Positions 25,098 through 34,808 of a stretch of 64,000 nucleotides of DNA are shown piece by piece. The notes under the pieces are model-generated. The model had not been told where the DNA came from, did not search any database, and saw nothing but the letters and a program-made list of their open reading frames with translations. The position numbers and the translations under genes are program-made. Numbering within the stretch: the stretch's first letter is position 1; each line of letters begins with the position of its first letter. Source of the stretch: Roseomonas genomospecies 6 (GTDB lineage: Bacteria; Pseudomonadota; Alphaproteobacteria; Azospirillales; Azospirillaceae); NCBI RefSeq assembly GCF_008365375.1, contig NZ_QOKW01000007.1, positions 62,001 through 126,000 of the forward strand. The letters are read 5' to 3'.

Positions 25098-28000
25098 ATG
25101 CCCACCACCACGCTGCCGAAACCCTTCGATCCCGCCCTCGCCGAACGCGGCCTGGAGCGCTGGCGCCAGGAGGCGGCAAACGCCGACGACGAGTCCGGCC
25201 ATGAGTCCTTGCGCGCCTGGGCGGAAGCGTACGCCGATTCGGCGGAGGGCCGGGCGCTGATCGACGCGGTGTGCGGCAACAGCCCGTATCTGGGCCAGAT
25301 CCTGACGCGCGAGCTTCCCTTCGTCCGGGAGTTGGTGACGCAGGGGTACGGCGATGCCTTCGCCGCGCTGCTGCGGCGGCTGGAGGCCGATTGCGCGGAG
25401 GAGCGCAACATCGACCGGCTGATGACGGCCCTGCGCGTCGCCAAGCGGCGGGCCGCGCTGCTGATCGCCATGGCCGACATCACCGGCGCGTGGGAGCTTG
25501 AGGCCGTCACCGGCGCCCTGTCCGACATCGCCGAGACGTCGGTGCGGATGGCCGCAAACCACCTGCTGCGCCGCGCCGCGGAGGCGGGCACGCTGACGCT
25601 GCCGGAACCGCAGCGGCCATGGGTCGGGTCGGGCCTGATCGTGCTTGGCATGGGCAAACTTGGTGCGCGCGAACTCAACTATTCCAGCGATATCGACCTG
25701 ATCGTCCTGTACGACGACGCCGTCGTGCAAACGCCCCAGCCGGACAACCTCGCCCGCACGTTCATTCGTATCGCGCGCGATCTTGTCCGCATTATGGATG
25801 AACGGACCAAGGACGGCTACGTCTTCCGTACAGATCTGCGGCTGCGCCCCGATCCGGGAGCCACGCCGCTGGCGGTTTCCGTCTCGGCGGCCGAAATTTA
25901 TTACGGCAGCGTCGGGCAGAACTGGGAACGCGCGGCCATGATCAAGGCCCGCCCCATCGCCGGGGACCCGGAGGCGGGGGCGCATTTCCTGCGCTTCCTC
26001 GAACCGTTCGTGTGGCGGCGCCATCTCGACTTCGCGGCCATCCAGGACATCCATTCCATCAAGCGTCAGATCAACGCCCACAAGGGCCACCGTGAAGTGA
26101 CGGTGAACGGCCACGACATCAAGGTCGGCCGCGGCGGAATCCGCGAGATCGAGTTCTTCGCCCAGACCCAGCAACTCATCTTCGGCGGACGCGACATCCG
26201 CGTGCGCATCGCCCCCACGCTGCTGGCGAACAAGGCGCTGTGCGAGATCGGGCGCGTGCCGGAGGCGGCGGTGGAGGAGTTGGAGGAGGCCTACCGCTTC
26301 CTGCGCCGGGTCGAGCACCGCATCCAGATGACCGACGACCGCCAGACCCACCAGATCCCGGCGGACGACGAGGGGGTGGCGCATCTGGCGACCTTCCTCG
26401 GCTACGCGGCGGTCGAGGACTTCCGCGCCGAGCTGCTGGCCCAGCTTGGCCGGGTCGAGGACCGCTACGCCGAGCTGTTCGAGGAGGCGCCGTCGCTGTC
26501 CGGTCCCGGCAACCTCGTCTTCACCGGCACCGACGACGACCCCGGCACGGTGAAGACGCTGGCCGGCATGGGCTACCGCGACCCCAGCCGGGTCATCGCC
26601 GTGGTGTCCACCTGGCACCGCGGGCGCTACCGCTCCACCCGCTCGGGCCGCGCGCGGGAGCTGCTGACCGAGCTGGTGCCGGCCATGCTGAACGAGCTGG
26701 CGAAGACGCCCGCCCCGGACGACGCGCTGGTGAAGTTCGACAGCTTCCTGGAGCGGCTGCCGGCGGGCGTCGGGCTGTTCTCGCTGTTCATCGCCAACCC
26801 CTGGCTGCTGGCCCTGGTGGCGGAGATCCTGGGCACGGCCCCTCAACTGGCCGAGACGCTGTCGCGCAACCCGTCGCTTCTCGACGCCGTGCTGTCGCCC
26901 GACTTCTTCGACCCGCTGCCCGACGCGGAGGGGCTGACGCCGGAGTACAAGCGCTTCATCGCCGGGGCGCACAACTTCGAGGATGTGCTGACCCTGTCGC
27001 GGCGCTGGACCAACGACCAGCGCTTCCGCGCCGGGGCGCACATCCTGCGCGGCATCACCGACGGCGACCGCTGCGGTCCCTTCCTCGCCGATCTGGCCGA
27101 CGTGGTGGTGCCGGAACTGGCCGCCCGCGTGGAGGAGGAGTTCGCCGCCCGCCATGGCCGCATCCCCGGCGGCGCCTGGGTGGTGGTGGCGATGGGCAAG
27201 CTGGGCAGCCGGCAGCTCACCATCACCTCCGACATCGACCTGATCGTGGTCTACGAGGTGCCGCCCGGCACGCGCCAGTCGGACGGCGTCAAGCCGCTGG
27301 CCCCCAACGAGTATTACATCAAGCTGACGCAGCGCCTGACCAACGCCATCACCGCCCCGATGGCGGACGGGCGGCTGTACGAGGTGGACATGCGGCTGCG
27401 CCCGTCGGGCAACGCCGGGCCGCTCGCCACCGCGTTGGACGCCTTCACCGCCTACCAGACCAAGGACGCCTGGACGTGGGAGCACATGGCGCTGACCCGC
27501 GCCCGCGTCATCGGCGGCAATCTCGGCGGCGACCCGGCGCTGGCCCGCAAGGTCGAGTCGGCCATCCGCGGCGTGCTGACCGGCCCGCGCGATCCGGCGA
27601 AAGTGCTGTGGGACGTGGCCGACATGCGCCGCCGCATCGACAAGGAGTTCGGCACCGCCAACCCGTGGAACGTCAAATACGCCCGCGGCGGCCTGATCGA
27701 CATCGAGTTCACGGCCCAGTACCTCCAGCTTCGCCACGGGCACGACCACCCGGAGATCCTGTCCATCGCCACCAGCCGCGCGCTGCTCAACGCCGCAGGC
27801 GCCGGGCTTCTGGCGCCGGAGGTGGCGGAGGAGCTGGTGGCGACGCTGAAGCTGTGGCGGCGGGTGCAGGGCTTCCTGCGGCTGACCACGGACGGCGTGC
27901 TCGATCCCCGGCAGGTGTCGCCCACGCTGCGGGAGGGGCTGTCCCGCGCCGCCTTCCCGGACGAGGAGCCGGCGGTTGACTTCGCGGCGCTCGACAGCAG

Positions 28001-28109
28001 AATCCGGGACATCGCCGCCCGCGCCCACCGCCATTTCGTGGCGCTGGTCGAGGAACCGGCGTCAAGGCTGCCTCCCCCAGAGACCAAAGAAGAAGCCAAA
28101 CTCCCATGA
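25098..28109 (+). CDS. glnE: bifunctional glutamine synthetase adenylyltransferase/deadenylase
   Basis: Adds AMP to, or removes it from, glutamine synthetase in response to PII, setting ammonium assimilation; 1,003 residues. Two nucleotidyltransferase domains are visible: an N-terminal deadenylase domain with GMGKLGARELNYSSDIDLIV (near residue 178) and a C-terminal adenylylase domain with AMGKLGSRQLTITSDIDLIV (near 697). The HxH/R-rich GRGGIREIEFFAQTQQL and ARGGLIDIEFTAQYLQL segments follow each. ATG 25098 is the start; the frame is open for more than 3.6 kb upstream only as an antisense shadow of the AsmA-like gene. Its stop overlaps the bcp start. Confidence 0.96.
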   Translation: MPTTTLPKPFDPALAERGLERWRQEAANADDESGHESLRAWAEAYADSAEGRALIDAVCGNSPYLGQILTRELPFVRELVTQGYGDAFAALLRRLEADCAEERNIDRLMTALRVAKRRAALLIAMADITGAWELEAVTGALSDIAETSVRMAANHLLRRAAEAGTLTLPEPQRPWVGSGLIVLGMGKLGARELNYSSDIDLIVLYDDAVVQTPQPDNLARTFIRIARDLVRIMDERTKDGYVFRTDLRLRPDPGATPLAVSVSAAEIYYGSVGQNWERAAMIKARPIAGDPEAGAHFLRFLEPFVWRRHLDFAAIQDIHSIKRQINAHKGHREVTVNGHDIKVGRGGIREIEFFAQTQQLIFGGRDIRVRIAPTLLANKALCEIGRVPEAAVEELEEAYRFLRRVEHRIQMTDDRQTHQIPADDEGVAHLATFLGYAAVEDFRAELLAQLGRVEDRYAELFEEAPSLSGPGNLVFTGTDDDPGTVKTLAGMGYRDPSRVIAVVSTWHRGRYRSTRSGRARELLTELVPAMLNELAKTPAPDDALVKFDSFLERLPAGVGLFSLFIANPWLLALVAEILGTAPQLAETLSRNPSLLDAVLSPDFFDPLPDAEGLTPEYKRFIAGAHNFEDVLTLSRRWTNDQRFRAGAHILRGITDGDRCGPFLADLADVVVPELAARVEEEFAARHGRIPGGAWVVVAMGKLGSRQLTITSDIDLIVVYEVPPGTRQSDGVKPLAPNEYYIKLTQRLTNAITAPMADGRLYEVDMRLRPSGNAGPLATALDAFTAYQTKDAWTWEHMALTRARVIGGNLGGDPALARKVESAIRGVLTGPRDPAKVLWDVADMRRRIDKEFGTANPWNVKYARGGLIDIEFTAQYLQLRHGHDHPEILSIATSRALLNAAGAGLLAPEVAEELVATLKLWRRVQGFLRLTTDGVLDPRQVSPTLREGLSRAAFPDEEPAVDFAALDSRIRDIAARAHRHFVALVEEPASRLPPPETKEEAKLP

Positions 28110-28588
28110 GCGAAGCCCAGAACGCCGCCATCGAGGCCGGCACCCCCGCCCCGGATTTCACCATGCCGACCGACGGCGGCGGCAGCGTCACGCTGTCCGC
28201 CCTGAAGGGCAAGCCGGTGGTGCTGTATTTCTACCCGAAGGACGACACGTCCGGCTGCACGTCGGAGGCCTGCGGCTTCCGCGACCAGTTCCCGGACTTC
28301 AGCGGGCTGGACGCCGTGGTGATCGGCGTGTCCAAGGACAGCGTGGCCAGCCACGACAAGTTCAAGGCGAAGTACGAGCTGCCCTTCACGCTCGCCTCCG
28401 ACAAGGAGACGGGTGTCGCCGAAGCCTACGGCGTCTGGGTCGAGAAGAGCATGTACGGCCGCAAGTACATGGGGCTGGAGCGCGCGACCTTCCTGATCGA
28501 CAAGGACGGCGTCGTCCGCAACGTCTGGCGCAAGGTGAAGGTCACCGGCCATGTGGCGGCGGTGCTGAAGGCGTTGCAGGCGCTGTGA
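28106..28588 (+). CDS. bcp: thioredoxin-dependent peroxiredoxin (Bcp/PrxQ)
   Basis: Reduces organic and hydrogen peroxides with thioredoxin; 160 residues, cytoplasmic. The peroxidatic Cys lies in YPKDDTSGCTSEACGFRD, with the resolving Cys five residues later as in the alpha2-type PrxQ. ATGA overlap with glnE means the two are cotranslated, an arrangement I know only as chance neighbours. Confidence 0.94.
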   Translation: MSEAQNAAIEAGTPAPDFTMPTDGGGSVTLSALKGKPVVLYFYPKDDTSGCTSEACGFRDQFPDFSGLDAVVIGVSKDSVASHDKFKAKYELPFTLASDKETGVAEAYGVWVEKSMYGRKYMGLERATFLIDKDGVVRNVWRKVKVTGHVAAVLKALQAL

Positions 28589-28594
28589 CCGCAC

Positions 28595-28630
28595 GGGTTT
28601 CCCCTCTTCCCGGTGGGAGAGGGGAAACCG
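28595..28630. terminator. hairpin between convergent bcp and tyrS (repeat B)
   Basis: GGTTTCCCCTC pairs with GAGGGGAAACC around an 12-base loop. It is symmetric, lacks a long U-run, and lies between convergent genes, so it could end both transcripts. It resembles the dispersed G/C-rich palindromes. Confidence 0.5.
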
Positions 28631-28646
28631 GTGGAGTCGCTGAAGG

Positions 28647-29900
28647 TCAGACCGCCTTGACCAGCGCGTGGCGCTTCTTGCCGGCGCTCAGCTTGATGAC
28701 GCCGTCGGCGTTCAGGTCGGCGGTCGTGGCCTTGGCGGACTCGTCGGCGATGGCCGCGTCGTTCATCTTCGCGCCCGCGCCCTTGATGAGGCGGCGCGCC
28801 TCGCCCTTCGAGGCGGCCAGACCGGCGGACACCAGCAGGTCCACCACCGCGACGCCGGCCTCAAGCTCCGCGCGGGGCAGGTCGATGCTCGGCAGGCCCT
28901 CGGCGGCGGCGCCCTGCTCGAAGGTGCGGCGGGCGGTCTCGGCGGCCTCCAGGGCAGCCTCCTCGCCGTGGGCGAGCTTGGTCACCTCGTGGGCCAGGAT
29001 CTTCTTGGCCTCGTTGATGTCGGCGCCCTGGAGCGCCTCCAGCCGCGCCACCTCGTCCAGCGGCAGCTCGGTGTAGAGGCGCAGGAAGCGGCCCACGTCC
29101 GCGTCCTCGGTGTTGCGCCAGTACTGCCAGAAATCATAGGCGCTGAGCTTGTCGGCGGTCAGCCAGATGGCCCCCGCGGCGGTCTTGCCCATCTTGGCGC
29201 CCGAGGAGGTGGTCAGCAGCGGCGTGGTCAGGCCGAACAGCTCCGCCCCATCGGTGCGGCGGCCCAGCTCCACGCCGTTGATGATGTTGCCCCACTGGTC
29301 CGACCCGCCCATCTGGAGCACGCATTTCTCGCGCCGGAACAGCTCCACGAAATCGTAGGCCTGGAGAATCATGTAATTGAATTCCAGGAAGGTCAGCGGC
29401 TGTTCGCGGTCCAGCCGCAGCTTCACCGACTCGAAGGTCATCATGCGGTTGATCGTGAAATGCCGCCCGATGTCGCGCAGCAGCGGGATGTATTTCAGCT
29501 CGTCCAGCCAATCGGCGTTGTTGACCATCACCGCGTCGGTCGGCCCGTCCCCAAAGGACAGGTAGCGCCCGAAGATGCGCTTGATGCCCGCCATGTTGGC
29601 GTTGATGAGTTCGTCGGTCAGGAGCTGGCGCGCCTCGTCCTTGCCGGAGGGGTCGCCGATCTTGGTCGTCCCGCCGCCCATCAGAACGATCGGCTTGTGG
29701 CCGGTCTTCTGCAGCCAGCGCAGCATCATGATCGGCAGCAGGCTGCCCACATGCAGGCTGTCCGCCGTGCAGTCGAAGCCGATGTAGGCGATGATCGGCC
29801 CCTTCGCCGCGCGCTCGTCGAGCCCGGCGAGGTCTGTGCACTGGTGGATGAAGCCGCGTTCCTGCAGCGTGCGGAGGAAATCCGATGTCAGCGTCGTCAT
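28647..29900 (-). CDS. tyrS: tyrosyl-tRNA synthetase
   Basis: Charges tRNA-Tyr; class Ic synthetase, 417 residues. HIGH-like HVGS at residues 50-53, [12 protein letters not shown] substrate loop, [15 protein letters not shown], and KMSKS-like KMGKT at 236-240. A C-terminal S4-type RNA-binding domain follows ([21 protein letters not shown]). ATG 29900 is the start; the open frame continues upstream over the anmK region as a shadow. Divergent from anmK. Confidence 0.96.
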   Translation of the reverse strand: MTTLTSDFLRTLQERGFIHQCTDLAGLDERAAKGPIIAYIGFDCTADSLHVGSLLPIMMLRWLQKTGHKPIVLMGGGTTKIGDPSGKDEARQLLTDELINANMAGIKRIFGRYLSFGDGPTDAVMVNNADWLDELKYIPLLRDIGRHFTINRMMTFESVKLRLDREQPLTFLEFNYMILQAYDFVELFRREKCVLQMGGSDQWGNIINGVELGRRTDGAELFGLTTPLLTTSSGAKMGKTAAGAIWLTADKLSAYDFWQYWRNTEDADVGRFLRLYTELPLDEVARLEALQGADINEAKKILAHEVTKLAHGEEAALEAAETARRTFEQGAAAEGLPSIDLPRAELEAGVAVVDLLVSAGLAASKGEARRLIKGAGAKMNDAAIADESAKATTADLNADGVIKLSAGKKRHALVKAV

Positions 29901-30023
29901 GGCCGCGATCCGGCTGTCGTGGTAGGGTCCAGGGTCGCGTCTGTTAGCATGGAACGCGCGGCCCCACAATTCTCGGGGCCGGATTCGGCAAAGGAACGGG
30001 GCCCAAGGGAGCGAGGCAGGGGA

Positions 30024-31091
30024 ATGCAGACGGTCGTCGGGCTGATGAGCGGCACCTCCATGGACGGGATCGACGCGGCGCTGGTCCGCACCGATGGCGA
30101 ATGCCGGGTGGAGCCTCTGGCCTTCGTCACCATCCCCTATGAGGACGGCTTCCGCGCCGCGCTGCGCTCCTGCCTGGGCGGCAAGGGGCCGGTGGAGGCG
30201 GTGGAACGGGCGCTGACCGACGCCCACGCCGACGCGGTGCGCCGCCTGCTGGCCGAGGCCGGGGCGGAGGCCGCCGCGGTGGACCTGATCGGCTTCCACG
30301 GCCAGACGATCTTCCACGACCCGGCGCGGCGCCGCACCTGGCAGATCGGCGACGGCGCGCGGCTGGCGCGGGCGACCGGCATCGCCGTGGTCAACGATTT
30401 CCGCACGGCGGACGTGGCGGCGGGCGGGCAGGGCGCCCCGCTGGTGCCGCTGTTCCACCGCGCGCTGGCCGACGCCCTGCCGCGGCCTCTGGCCGTGCTG
30501 AACATCGGCGGGGTCGCCAACGTCACCTGGATCGGGGAAGGCGTGGACGACGTGATCGCCTGCGACACCGGGCCGGGCAACGCGCTGGTGGACGATTGGG
30601 TGCTGTCCGGCCAGGGAGCGCGCTACGATTCCGGCGGTTCGCTGGCGGGGCGGGGCGCGGTGGACGAGGATGTCTTGGCGTCGCTGCTCGCCCATCCCTA
30701 CTTCGACCTTCCGGCGCCGAAGTCGCTGGACCGCGACGCCTTCGACCCGGCGCCCGTCCGCGGGCTGTCGGTGGAGGACGGGGCGGCGACCCTGACCGCC
30801 TTCACCGCCGCGTCGGTCGCCCGCATCGTCCCGCATCTGCCGCAAGCGCCGCTGCGCTGGCTCGTCTGCGGCGGCGGGCGGCACAACGCGACGCTGATGG
30901 TGATGCTGGCCGACCGGCTGGGCGTTCCCGTCGATCCGGTGGAGGCGGTGGGCTGGAACGGCGACGCGCTGGAGGCCGAGGCCTTCGCCTATCTGGCGGT
31001 GCGCAGCCGCAAGGGCCTGCCGCTCAGCCTTCCGGCCACCACCGGCGTGCCCCAGCCGATGACCGGCGGGCGCTTCCACCCGGTGGGGTGA
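30024..31091 (+). CDS. anmK: anhydro-N-acetylmuramic acid kinase
   Basis: Phosphorylates 1,6-anhydro-MurNAc in cell-wall recycling; 355 residues, cytoplasmic. N-terminal [16 protein letters not shown] is the ATP-binding signature; [44 protein letters not shown] and [13 protein letters not shown] complete the ASKHA-fold set. ATG 30024 has AGGCAGGGG upstream. Confidence 0.95.
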   Translation: MQTVVGLMSGTSMDGIDAALVRTDGECRVEPLAFVTIPYEDGFRAALRSCLGGKGPVEAVERALTDAHADAVRRLLAEAGAEAAAVDLIGFHGQTIFHDPARRRTWQIGDGARLARATGIAVVNDFRTADVAAGGQGAPLVPLFHRALADALPRPLAVLNIGGVANVTWIGEGVDDVIACDTGPGNALVDDWVLSGQGARYDSGGSLAGRGAVDEDVLASLLAHPYFDLPAPKSLDRDAFDPAPVRGLSVEDGAATLTAFTAASVARIVPHLPQAPLRWLVCGGGRHNATLMVMLADRLGVPVDPVEAVGWNGDALEAEAFAYLAVRSRKGLPLSLPATTGVPQPMTGGRFHPVG

Positions 31092-31101
31092 AACAGGGCG
31101 C

Positions 31102-31245
31102 CTACGGGCGCGTGCGGGTGTTGTCGGTGCAGTTGTCGGCGTGCCGGCACCAGTTCCCCAGGCCGCTGGCGATCTGTGCGTTGGTGCAACCGGACAGCAG
31201 AGCCGCTACGACACCGGCGACGGCGGCGAGGCGGAGGATCGTCAC
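31102..31245 (-). CDS. very small lipoprotein (entericidin-sized)
   Basis: A 47-residue protein read [20 protein letters not shown], with lipobox LLSGC and lipidated Cys near position 20, then a short polar tail with [14 protein letters not shown] 31245 has GGAG eight bases upstream; a GTG at 31254 would add three residues. It starts 18 bases after the stop of the alpha/beta hydrolase gene on the same strand, so it is probably cotranscribed. Entericidin-like in length and build; function unknown. Confidence 0.6.
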   Translation of the reverse strand: MTILRLAAVAGVVAALLSGCTNAQIASGLGNWCRHADNCTDNTRTRP

Positions 31246-31262
31246 GCTGTTCACTCCGCCAC

Positions 31263-31925
31263 TCATTCCGCCACGGCGGCGACGGGGTTGCCCATCGCGC
31301 GGTCCAGATAGTCGTCCACCTGCACCGCCAGATCGTCGCTGCGGTTGGCGAAGAAATGGTTGGCGCCCGGCACCACGCGGTGGTCGATCCGGATGTCCTT
31401 CTGGTGCGACAGCTTGGTGACCAGCTTGTTCACCGCCGCCCCCGGAACCAGCTCGTCCTTGTCGCCGTGGATGATCAGGCCGGAGGAGGGGCAGGGCGCC
31501 AGGAAAGAGAAGTCGAACAGGTTGGCCGGCGGAGAAACCGACACGAAGGCGTCGATCTCCGGGCGGCGCATCAGAAGCTGCATGCCGATCCAGGCCCCGA
31601 AGGACACCCCGGCGACCCAGCAGACCGGGGCGTTGGGGTTGTAGGTCTGGAGCCAGTCCAGAGCCGCCGCCGCGTCGGCCAGTTCCCCCTCGCCCTTGTC
31701 GTAGGCGCCCTGGCTGCGGCCCACCCCGCGGAAGTTGAAGCGCAGGGCCGAATAGCCGCGCTTCGTGAAGGACTGGAACAGGGTGAAGACCACCTTGTTG
31801 TTCATGGTCCCGTTGTGGTGCGGGTGCGGATGCAGAAGCAGAGCCACCGGCGCGTTCGGGATGGTGCCGTGGGTGTAGCGACCTTCCAGCCGACCGGCCG
31901 GACCATTGATCATCACTTCAGGCAT
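31263..31925 (-). CDS. alpha/beta hydrolase (COG2945-like)
   Basis: A 220-residue serine hydrolase of unknown substrate. LLLHPHPHHNGTMNNKV (oxyanion region), GVSFGAWIGMQLL (GxSxG nucleophile elbow), HGDKDELVP (acid) and PGANHFFANR (His) give a full catalytic triad. This is the small dienelactone-hydrolase/CocE-related group commonly annotated only as alpha/beta hydrolase. ATG 31925 begins the conserved domain; the longer frame upstream covers the cysE promoter region. Confidence 0.85.
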   Translation of the reverse strand: MPEVMINGPAGRLEGRYTHGTIPNAPVALLLHPHPHHNGTMNNKVVFTLFQSFTKRGYSALRFNFRGVGRSQGAYDKGEGELADAAAALDWLQTYNPNAPVCWVAGVSFGAWIGMQLLMRRPEIDAFVSVSPPANLFDFSFLAPCPSSGLIIHGDKDELVPGAAVNKLVTKLSHQKDIRIDHRVVPGANHFFANRSDDLAVQVDDYLDRAMGNPVAAVAE

Positions 31926-32046
31926 GGGAACGGCGATCCTGACGCGAATATAAGGTGATCCGAACCACCGGAAGGCCGGAGATCGGGCGCCATGGCAAGC
32001 GGACGTGGTTGCCCATGGACAGGCATGGATTTTTCGCACACAATTC

Positions 32047-32075
32047 TTGACCGTTTTGCTTGGTCATCATATATG
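32047..32075 (+). promoter_or_regulatory. sigma-70 promoter of cysE
   Basis: TTGACC (32047-32052) and TATATG (32070-32075) are spaced by 17 bases. The predicted start near 32082 gives a leader of about 110 bases before GTG 32191 and rules out the longer in-frame ATG at 32005 as the cysE start. Confidence 0.75.
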
Positions 32076-32190
32076 CGTCGATGCGTCCTTCAAGGGCAAC
32101 CCGCGCGACCGGCGAGGCACGGGTCGAGGTGTCTTGCGAAAGATCACCTCTTCCGGCAAGAGGGCGGACTATACCACGGCGGGTGTTCCG

Positions 32191-32964
32191 GTGTTCAAGC
32201 ATCTTCGCGAAGAGATCGACGGTATCATGGCCCGCGACCCCGCCGCGCGGTCGCGGGCGGAGGTCGCCCTGTGCTATCCGGGCTTCCACGCCATCGTCAT
32301 GCACCGCGTCGCGCATTACTGCTGGGATCGCGGCTGGCACCTCGTGGCGCGGGTCGTGTCGCAGATCGCCCGCGCGCTGACCGGCATCGAGATCCATCCG
32401 GGCGCGACCATCGGGCGCCGCTTCTTCATCGACCACGGCATGGGCGTCGTCATCGGCGAAACCGCCGAAATCGGTGACGATGTGATGCTGTATCATGGGG
32501 TTACGCTGGGCGGCACCTCGCTGAACCAGGGCAAGCGCCACCCCACGCTGGAAAGCGGCGTGATCGTCGGCGCGGGCGCCAAGGTGTTGGGCGCCATCAC
32601 CATCGGGCGCGGCGCCCGCGTCGGCGCGAACGCCGTGGTGGTGGCGGACGTGGCGCCGGGAATCGCCGTGGTCGGCATCCCGGCCAAGGCCGTGGTGACG
32701 CGCGACCGCGCCGAGGCGCAAAAATTCATGCCCTACGGCACGCCCTGCGGCGACATCCCCGACCCGGTGGCGCGCGCTCTGAATGGGCTGCTCGATCAGG
32801 TGTCCACCCTGCGCCGACGGGTGGAAGAGCTGGAATCGGAACGCGGCGGCGCCCATAATTCGTCTGTATACGAAACGAACGGCGTTCCCAACGGGAGCGC
32901 CCGGCACGACAATGGAGTGCGCGAGCCGGTGTCCACCGAAGGCGGGCCGGCCGCGTCCTGTTGA
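32191..32964 (+). CDS. cysE: serine O-acetyltransferase
   Basis: Makes O-acetylserine from serine and acetyl-CoA, the first step of cysteine synthesis; 257 residues. The N-terminal helical domain ([20 protein letters not shown]) precedes left-handed beta-helix hexapeptides: [61 protein letters not shown] 32191 with a GGCGGG site is chosen because the family starts near FKHLRE and the promoter lies downstream of the earlier ATG. The last 60 residues are hydrophilic and variable. Stands at the head of the iscR-iscS-fdx block, fitting cysteine as sulfur donor. Confidence 0.93.
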   Translation: MFKHLREEIDGIMARDPAARSRAEVALCYPGFHAIVMHRVAHYCWDRGWHLVARVVSQIARALTGIEIHPGATIGRRFFIDHGMGVVIGETAEIGDDVMLYHGVTLGGTSLNQGKRHPTLESGVIVGAGAKVLGAITIGRGARVGANAVVVADVAPGIAVVGIPAKAVVTRDRAEAQKFMPYGTPCGDIPDPVARALNGLLDQVSTLRRRVEELESERGGAHNSSVYETNGVPNGSARHDNGVREPVSTEGGPAASC

Positions 32965-33040
32965 CCAAACACAAACACGAGGCTTGGCGCCGATCCGCTG
33001 GACGGTCGGGCCGGGGTGAAGGAAGGGTAAGGAGGGTAAA

Positions 33041-33523
33041 ATGAGACTCAGCACCAAGGGACGCTATGCCGTCATGGCCATGGTCGATCTTGCTGCCACC
33101 AGCCAGGGGAGCCCCGTCGCCCTTGCCGACATCGCGGACCGGCAGGAGATTTCGCTCTCCTACCTGGAGCAGCTCTTCGCCAAGCTGCGCAAGGGTGGCC
33201 TCGTGAAGAGCGTGCGCGGTCCCGGCGGTGGTTATCTGCTGGCCCATCCGGCGGACGCGACCCGCGTGTCCGACATCATCCTGGCGGTGGACGAGCCGAT
33301 CCGCACGACCCGCTGCGCCAACGGCACGCCGCAGGGCTGCCGCACCAACCGGTCGCGCTGCCTGACTCACGACCTGTGGGAGGAGCTGGGCAACCAGATC
33401 CACATGTATCTCAGCTCGGTCACCGTGGCCGACGTGGTGGAGCGCCGGATCATCGGCACCAGCAGCCTGACCATCCGCGGCCCGCAGCCGGCGGACGAGG
33501 GCGCGGCGGTCGCGGCGGAGTAA
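33041..33523 (+). CDS. iscR: Rrf2-family Fe-S-responsive regulator IscR
   Basis: Fe-S-sensing transcription factor of cluster assembly genes; 160 residues. The winged helix is MRLSTKGRYAVMAMVDLA...SLSYLEQLFAKLRKGGLVKS with the family GPGGGYLLAHP wing. Cluster ligands are Cys92, Cys100, Cys107 and His110. The first spacing is C-x7-C, longer by two than the C-x5-C of E. coli IscR, as seen in alphaproteobacterial versions. Excellent site GGAGGG four bases before ATG 33041. Probably autoregulates the genes downstream. Confidence 0.93.
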   Translation: MRLSTKGRYAVMAMVDLAATSQGSPVALADIADRQEISLSYLEQLFAKLRKGGLVKSVRGPGGGYLLAHPADATRVSDIILAVDEPIRTTRCANGTPQGCRTNRSRCLTHDLWEELGNQIHMYLSSVTVADVVERRIIGTSSLTIRGPQPADEGAAVAAE

Positions 33524-33543
33524 GGGACCCGCGCCCGACCTCG

Positions 33544-34668
33544 ATGACCCGCGTCTACCTCGACCACAACGCTTCGGCGCCGCTGAAGCCGGCGGTGAAG
33601 GCGGCGATGATCCAGGCGATGGATCTCGCCGGCAACCCGTCGTCGGTGCACGGCTTCGGCCGCGCGGTCCGCCGCGCGGTGGAGGAGGCGCGCGCCCAGG
33701 TCGCCGCCCTGGCCGGCGCGCGGCCCGCCCAGGCCGTCTTCACCGGCAGCGGGACGGAAGCCAACAATCTGGCGCTGCGTGGCTTTCCGGGACGGCGCGT
33801 CGTCACCTCCGCCATCGAGCATGATTCGGTGCTGGAGGCGGTGCCTGGAGCAGCGCGCTGTCCTGGCCGCATCCCGGTGGACCGTAACGGCGTCGTGGAC
33901 CTCGCCGCGCTCGACCGCCTGCTGGCCGACGGAGACGGCCCGGCGCTGGTCTCCCTGATGCTCGCCAACAACGAGACGGGCGTCATCCAGCCGGTCGCCG
34001 AGGCCGCCCGGATCGCGCACGCCCACGGTGCGCTGCTCCATTGCGACGCCGTGCAGGCGGCGGGACGGCTGCCCCTGAACCTGAAAGAATTGGGTGCGGA
34101 TCTGCTGACCCTGTCGGCCCACAAGATCGGCGGCCCGGCGGGCGTGGGCGCCCTGATCCTGGCCGATGGGCTGGAGGTGGAGGCGCTGGTCCGTGGCGGC
34201 GGGCAGGAGAAGCGCCGCCGCGCCGGGACCGAGAACGTCGTCGGCATCGCCGGTTTCGGCGCCGCCGCCCGCCTCGCCCGCGAGGAGCTTCCCGACACCG
34301 CCCGCCTGACCGCCCTGCGCGACGAGCTGGAGGCGCTGGCGCTCGCCGCCGTTCCCGGCGCTCGGGTCATGGGGGCCGGAGCGCCGCGGGTCGGCAACAC
34401 CAGCAACCTGCTGCTGCCCGGCGTGGCGGGGGAGACCCAGGTGATGGCGCTGGACCTCGCCGGGGTGGCGGTCAGCGCCGGTTCGGCCTGCTCCAGCGGC
34501 AAGGTGAAGCCGTCCCACGTCCTGGCGGCGATGGGCGAGGACCATAGCGACGCCGCCTGCGCGATCCGCGTCAGCCTGGGCTGGGACAGCGGCCGGGAGG
34601 CGGTGGAACGCTTCGCCGCCGCCTACGCCGCCATGGCCGGGCGGCTGGCGCGTGCGCCTGCGGCGTAA
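33544..34668 (+). CDS. cysteine desulfurase (IscS/NifS family)
   Basis: PLP enzyme that takes sulfur from cysteine for Fe-S clusters and tRNA thiolation; 374 residues. The PLP Lys194 is in TLSAHKIGGPAG, the persulfide Cys316 in SAGSACSSGKVKPSHVL, and YLDHNASAPLKPAV opens the fold. ATG 33544 begins the conserved domain; it is 20 bases after iscR, so one operon. Its neighbours MnmA and ferredoxin are natural sulfur/electron partners. No iscU scaffold follows, unlike standard isc operons. Confidence 0.92.
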   Translation: MTRVYLDHNASAPLKPAVKAAMIQAMDLAGNPSSVHGFGRAVRRAVEEARAQVAALAGARPAQAVFTGSGTEANNLALRGFPGRRVVTSAIEHDSVLEAVPGAARCPGRIPVDRNGVVDLAALDRLLADGDGPALVSLMLANNETGVIQPVAEAARIAHAHGALLHCDAVQAAGRLPLNLKELGADLLTLSAHKIGGPAGVGALILADGLEVEALVRGGGQEKRRRAGTENVVGIAGFGAAARLAREELPDTARLTALRDELEALALAAVPGARVMGAGAPRVGNTSNLLLPGVAGETQVMALDLAGVAVSAGSACSSGKVKPSHVLAAMGEDHSDAACAIRVSLGWDSGREAVERFAAAYAAMAGRLARAPAA

Positions 34669-34808
34669 CGGCCCTCCATGACCGCCCGCTTCGTCCGCGG
34701 ACCTTGCGGGGTTGCGCGGCGCCCCGCTTCTGGGTATCACCCGGCCCATCGCACGGCGATCCGCCGGTCCCGTGGCCTTCCTGTGCAGCGCTTCAACGGA
34801 CGGCAAAG

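Noticed and set aside
25029..28034. 1,001-codon minus-strand frame antisense to glnE
   Set aside because: Composition (Gly/His/Gln/Arg/Val) and lack of motifs mark it as a shadow of glnE, whose domains are unmistakable.
32005..32190. Longer N-terminus for cysE
   Set aside because: The promoter at 32047-32075 lies inside it and the leader has no family similarity.
34669..34808. Possible iscU or iscA remnant after the desulfurase gene
   Set aside because: No frame in this 140-base gap shows IscU (LPPVK) or A-type CxC motifs.
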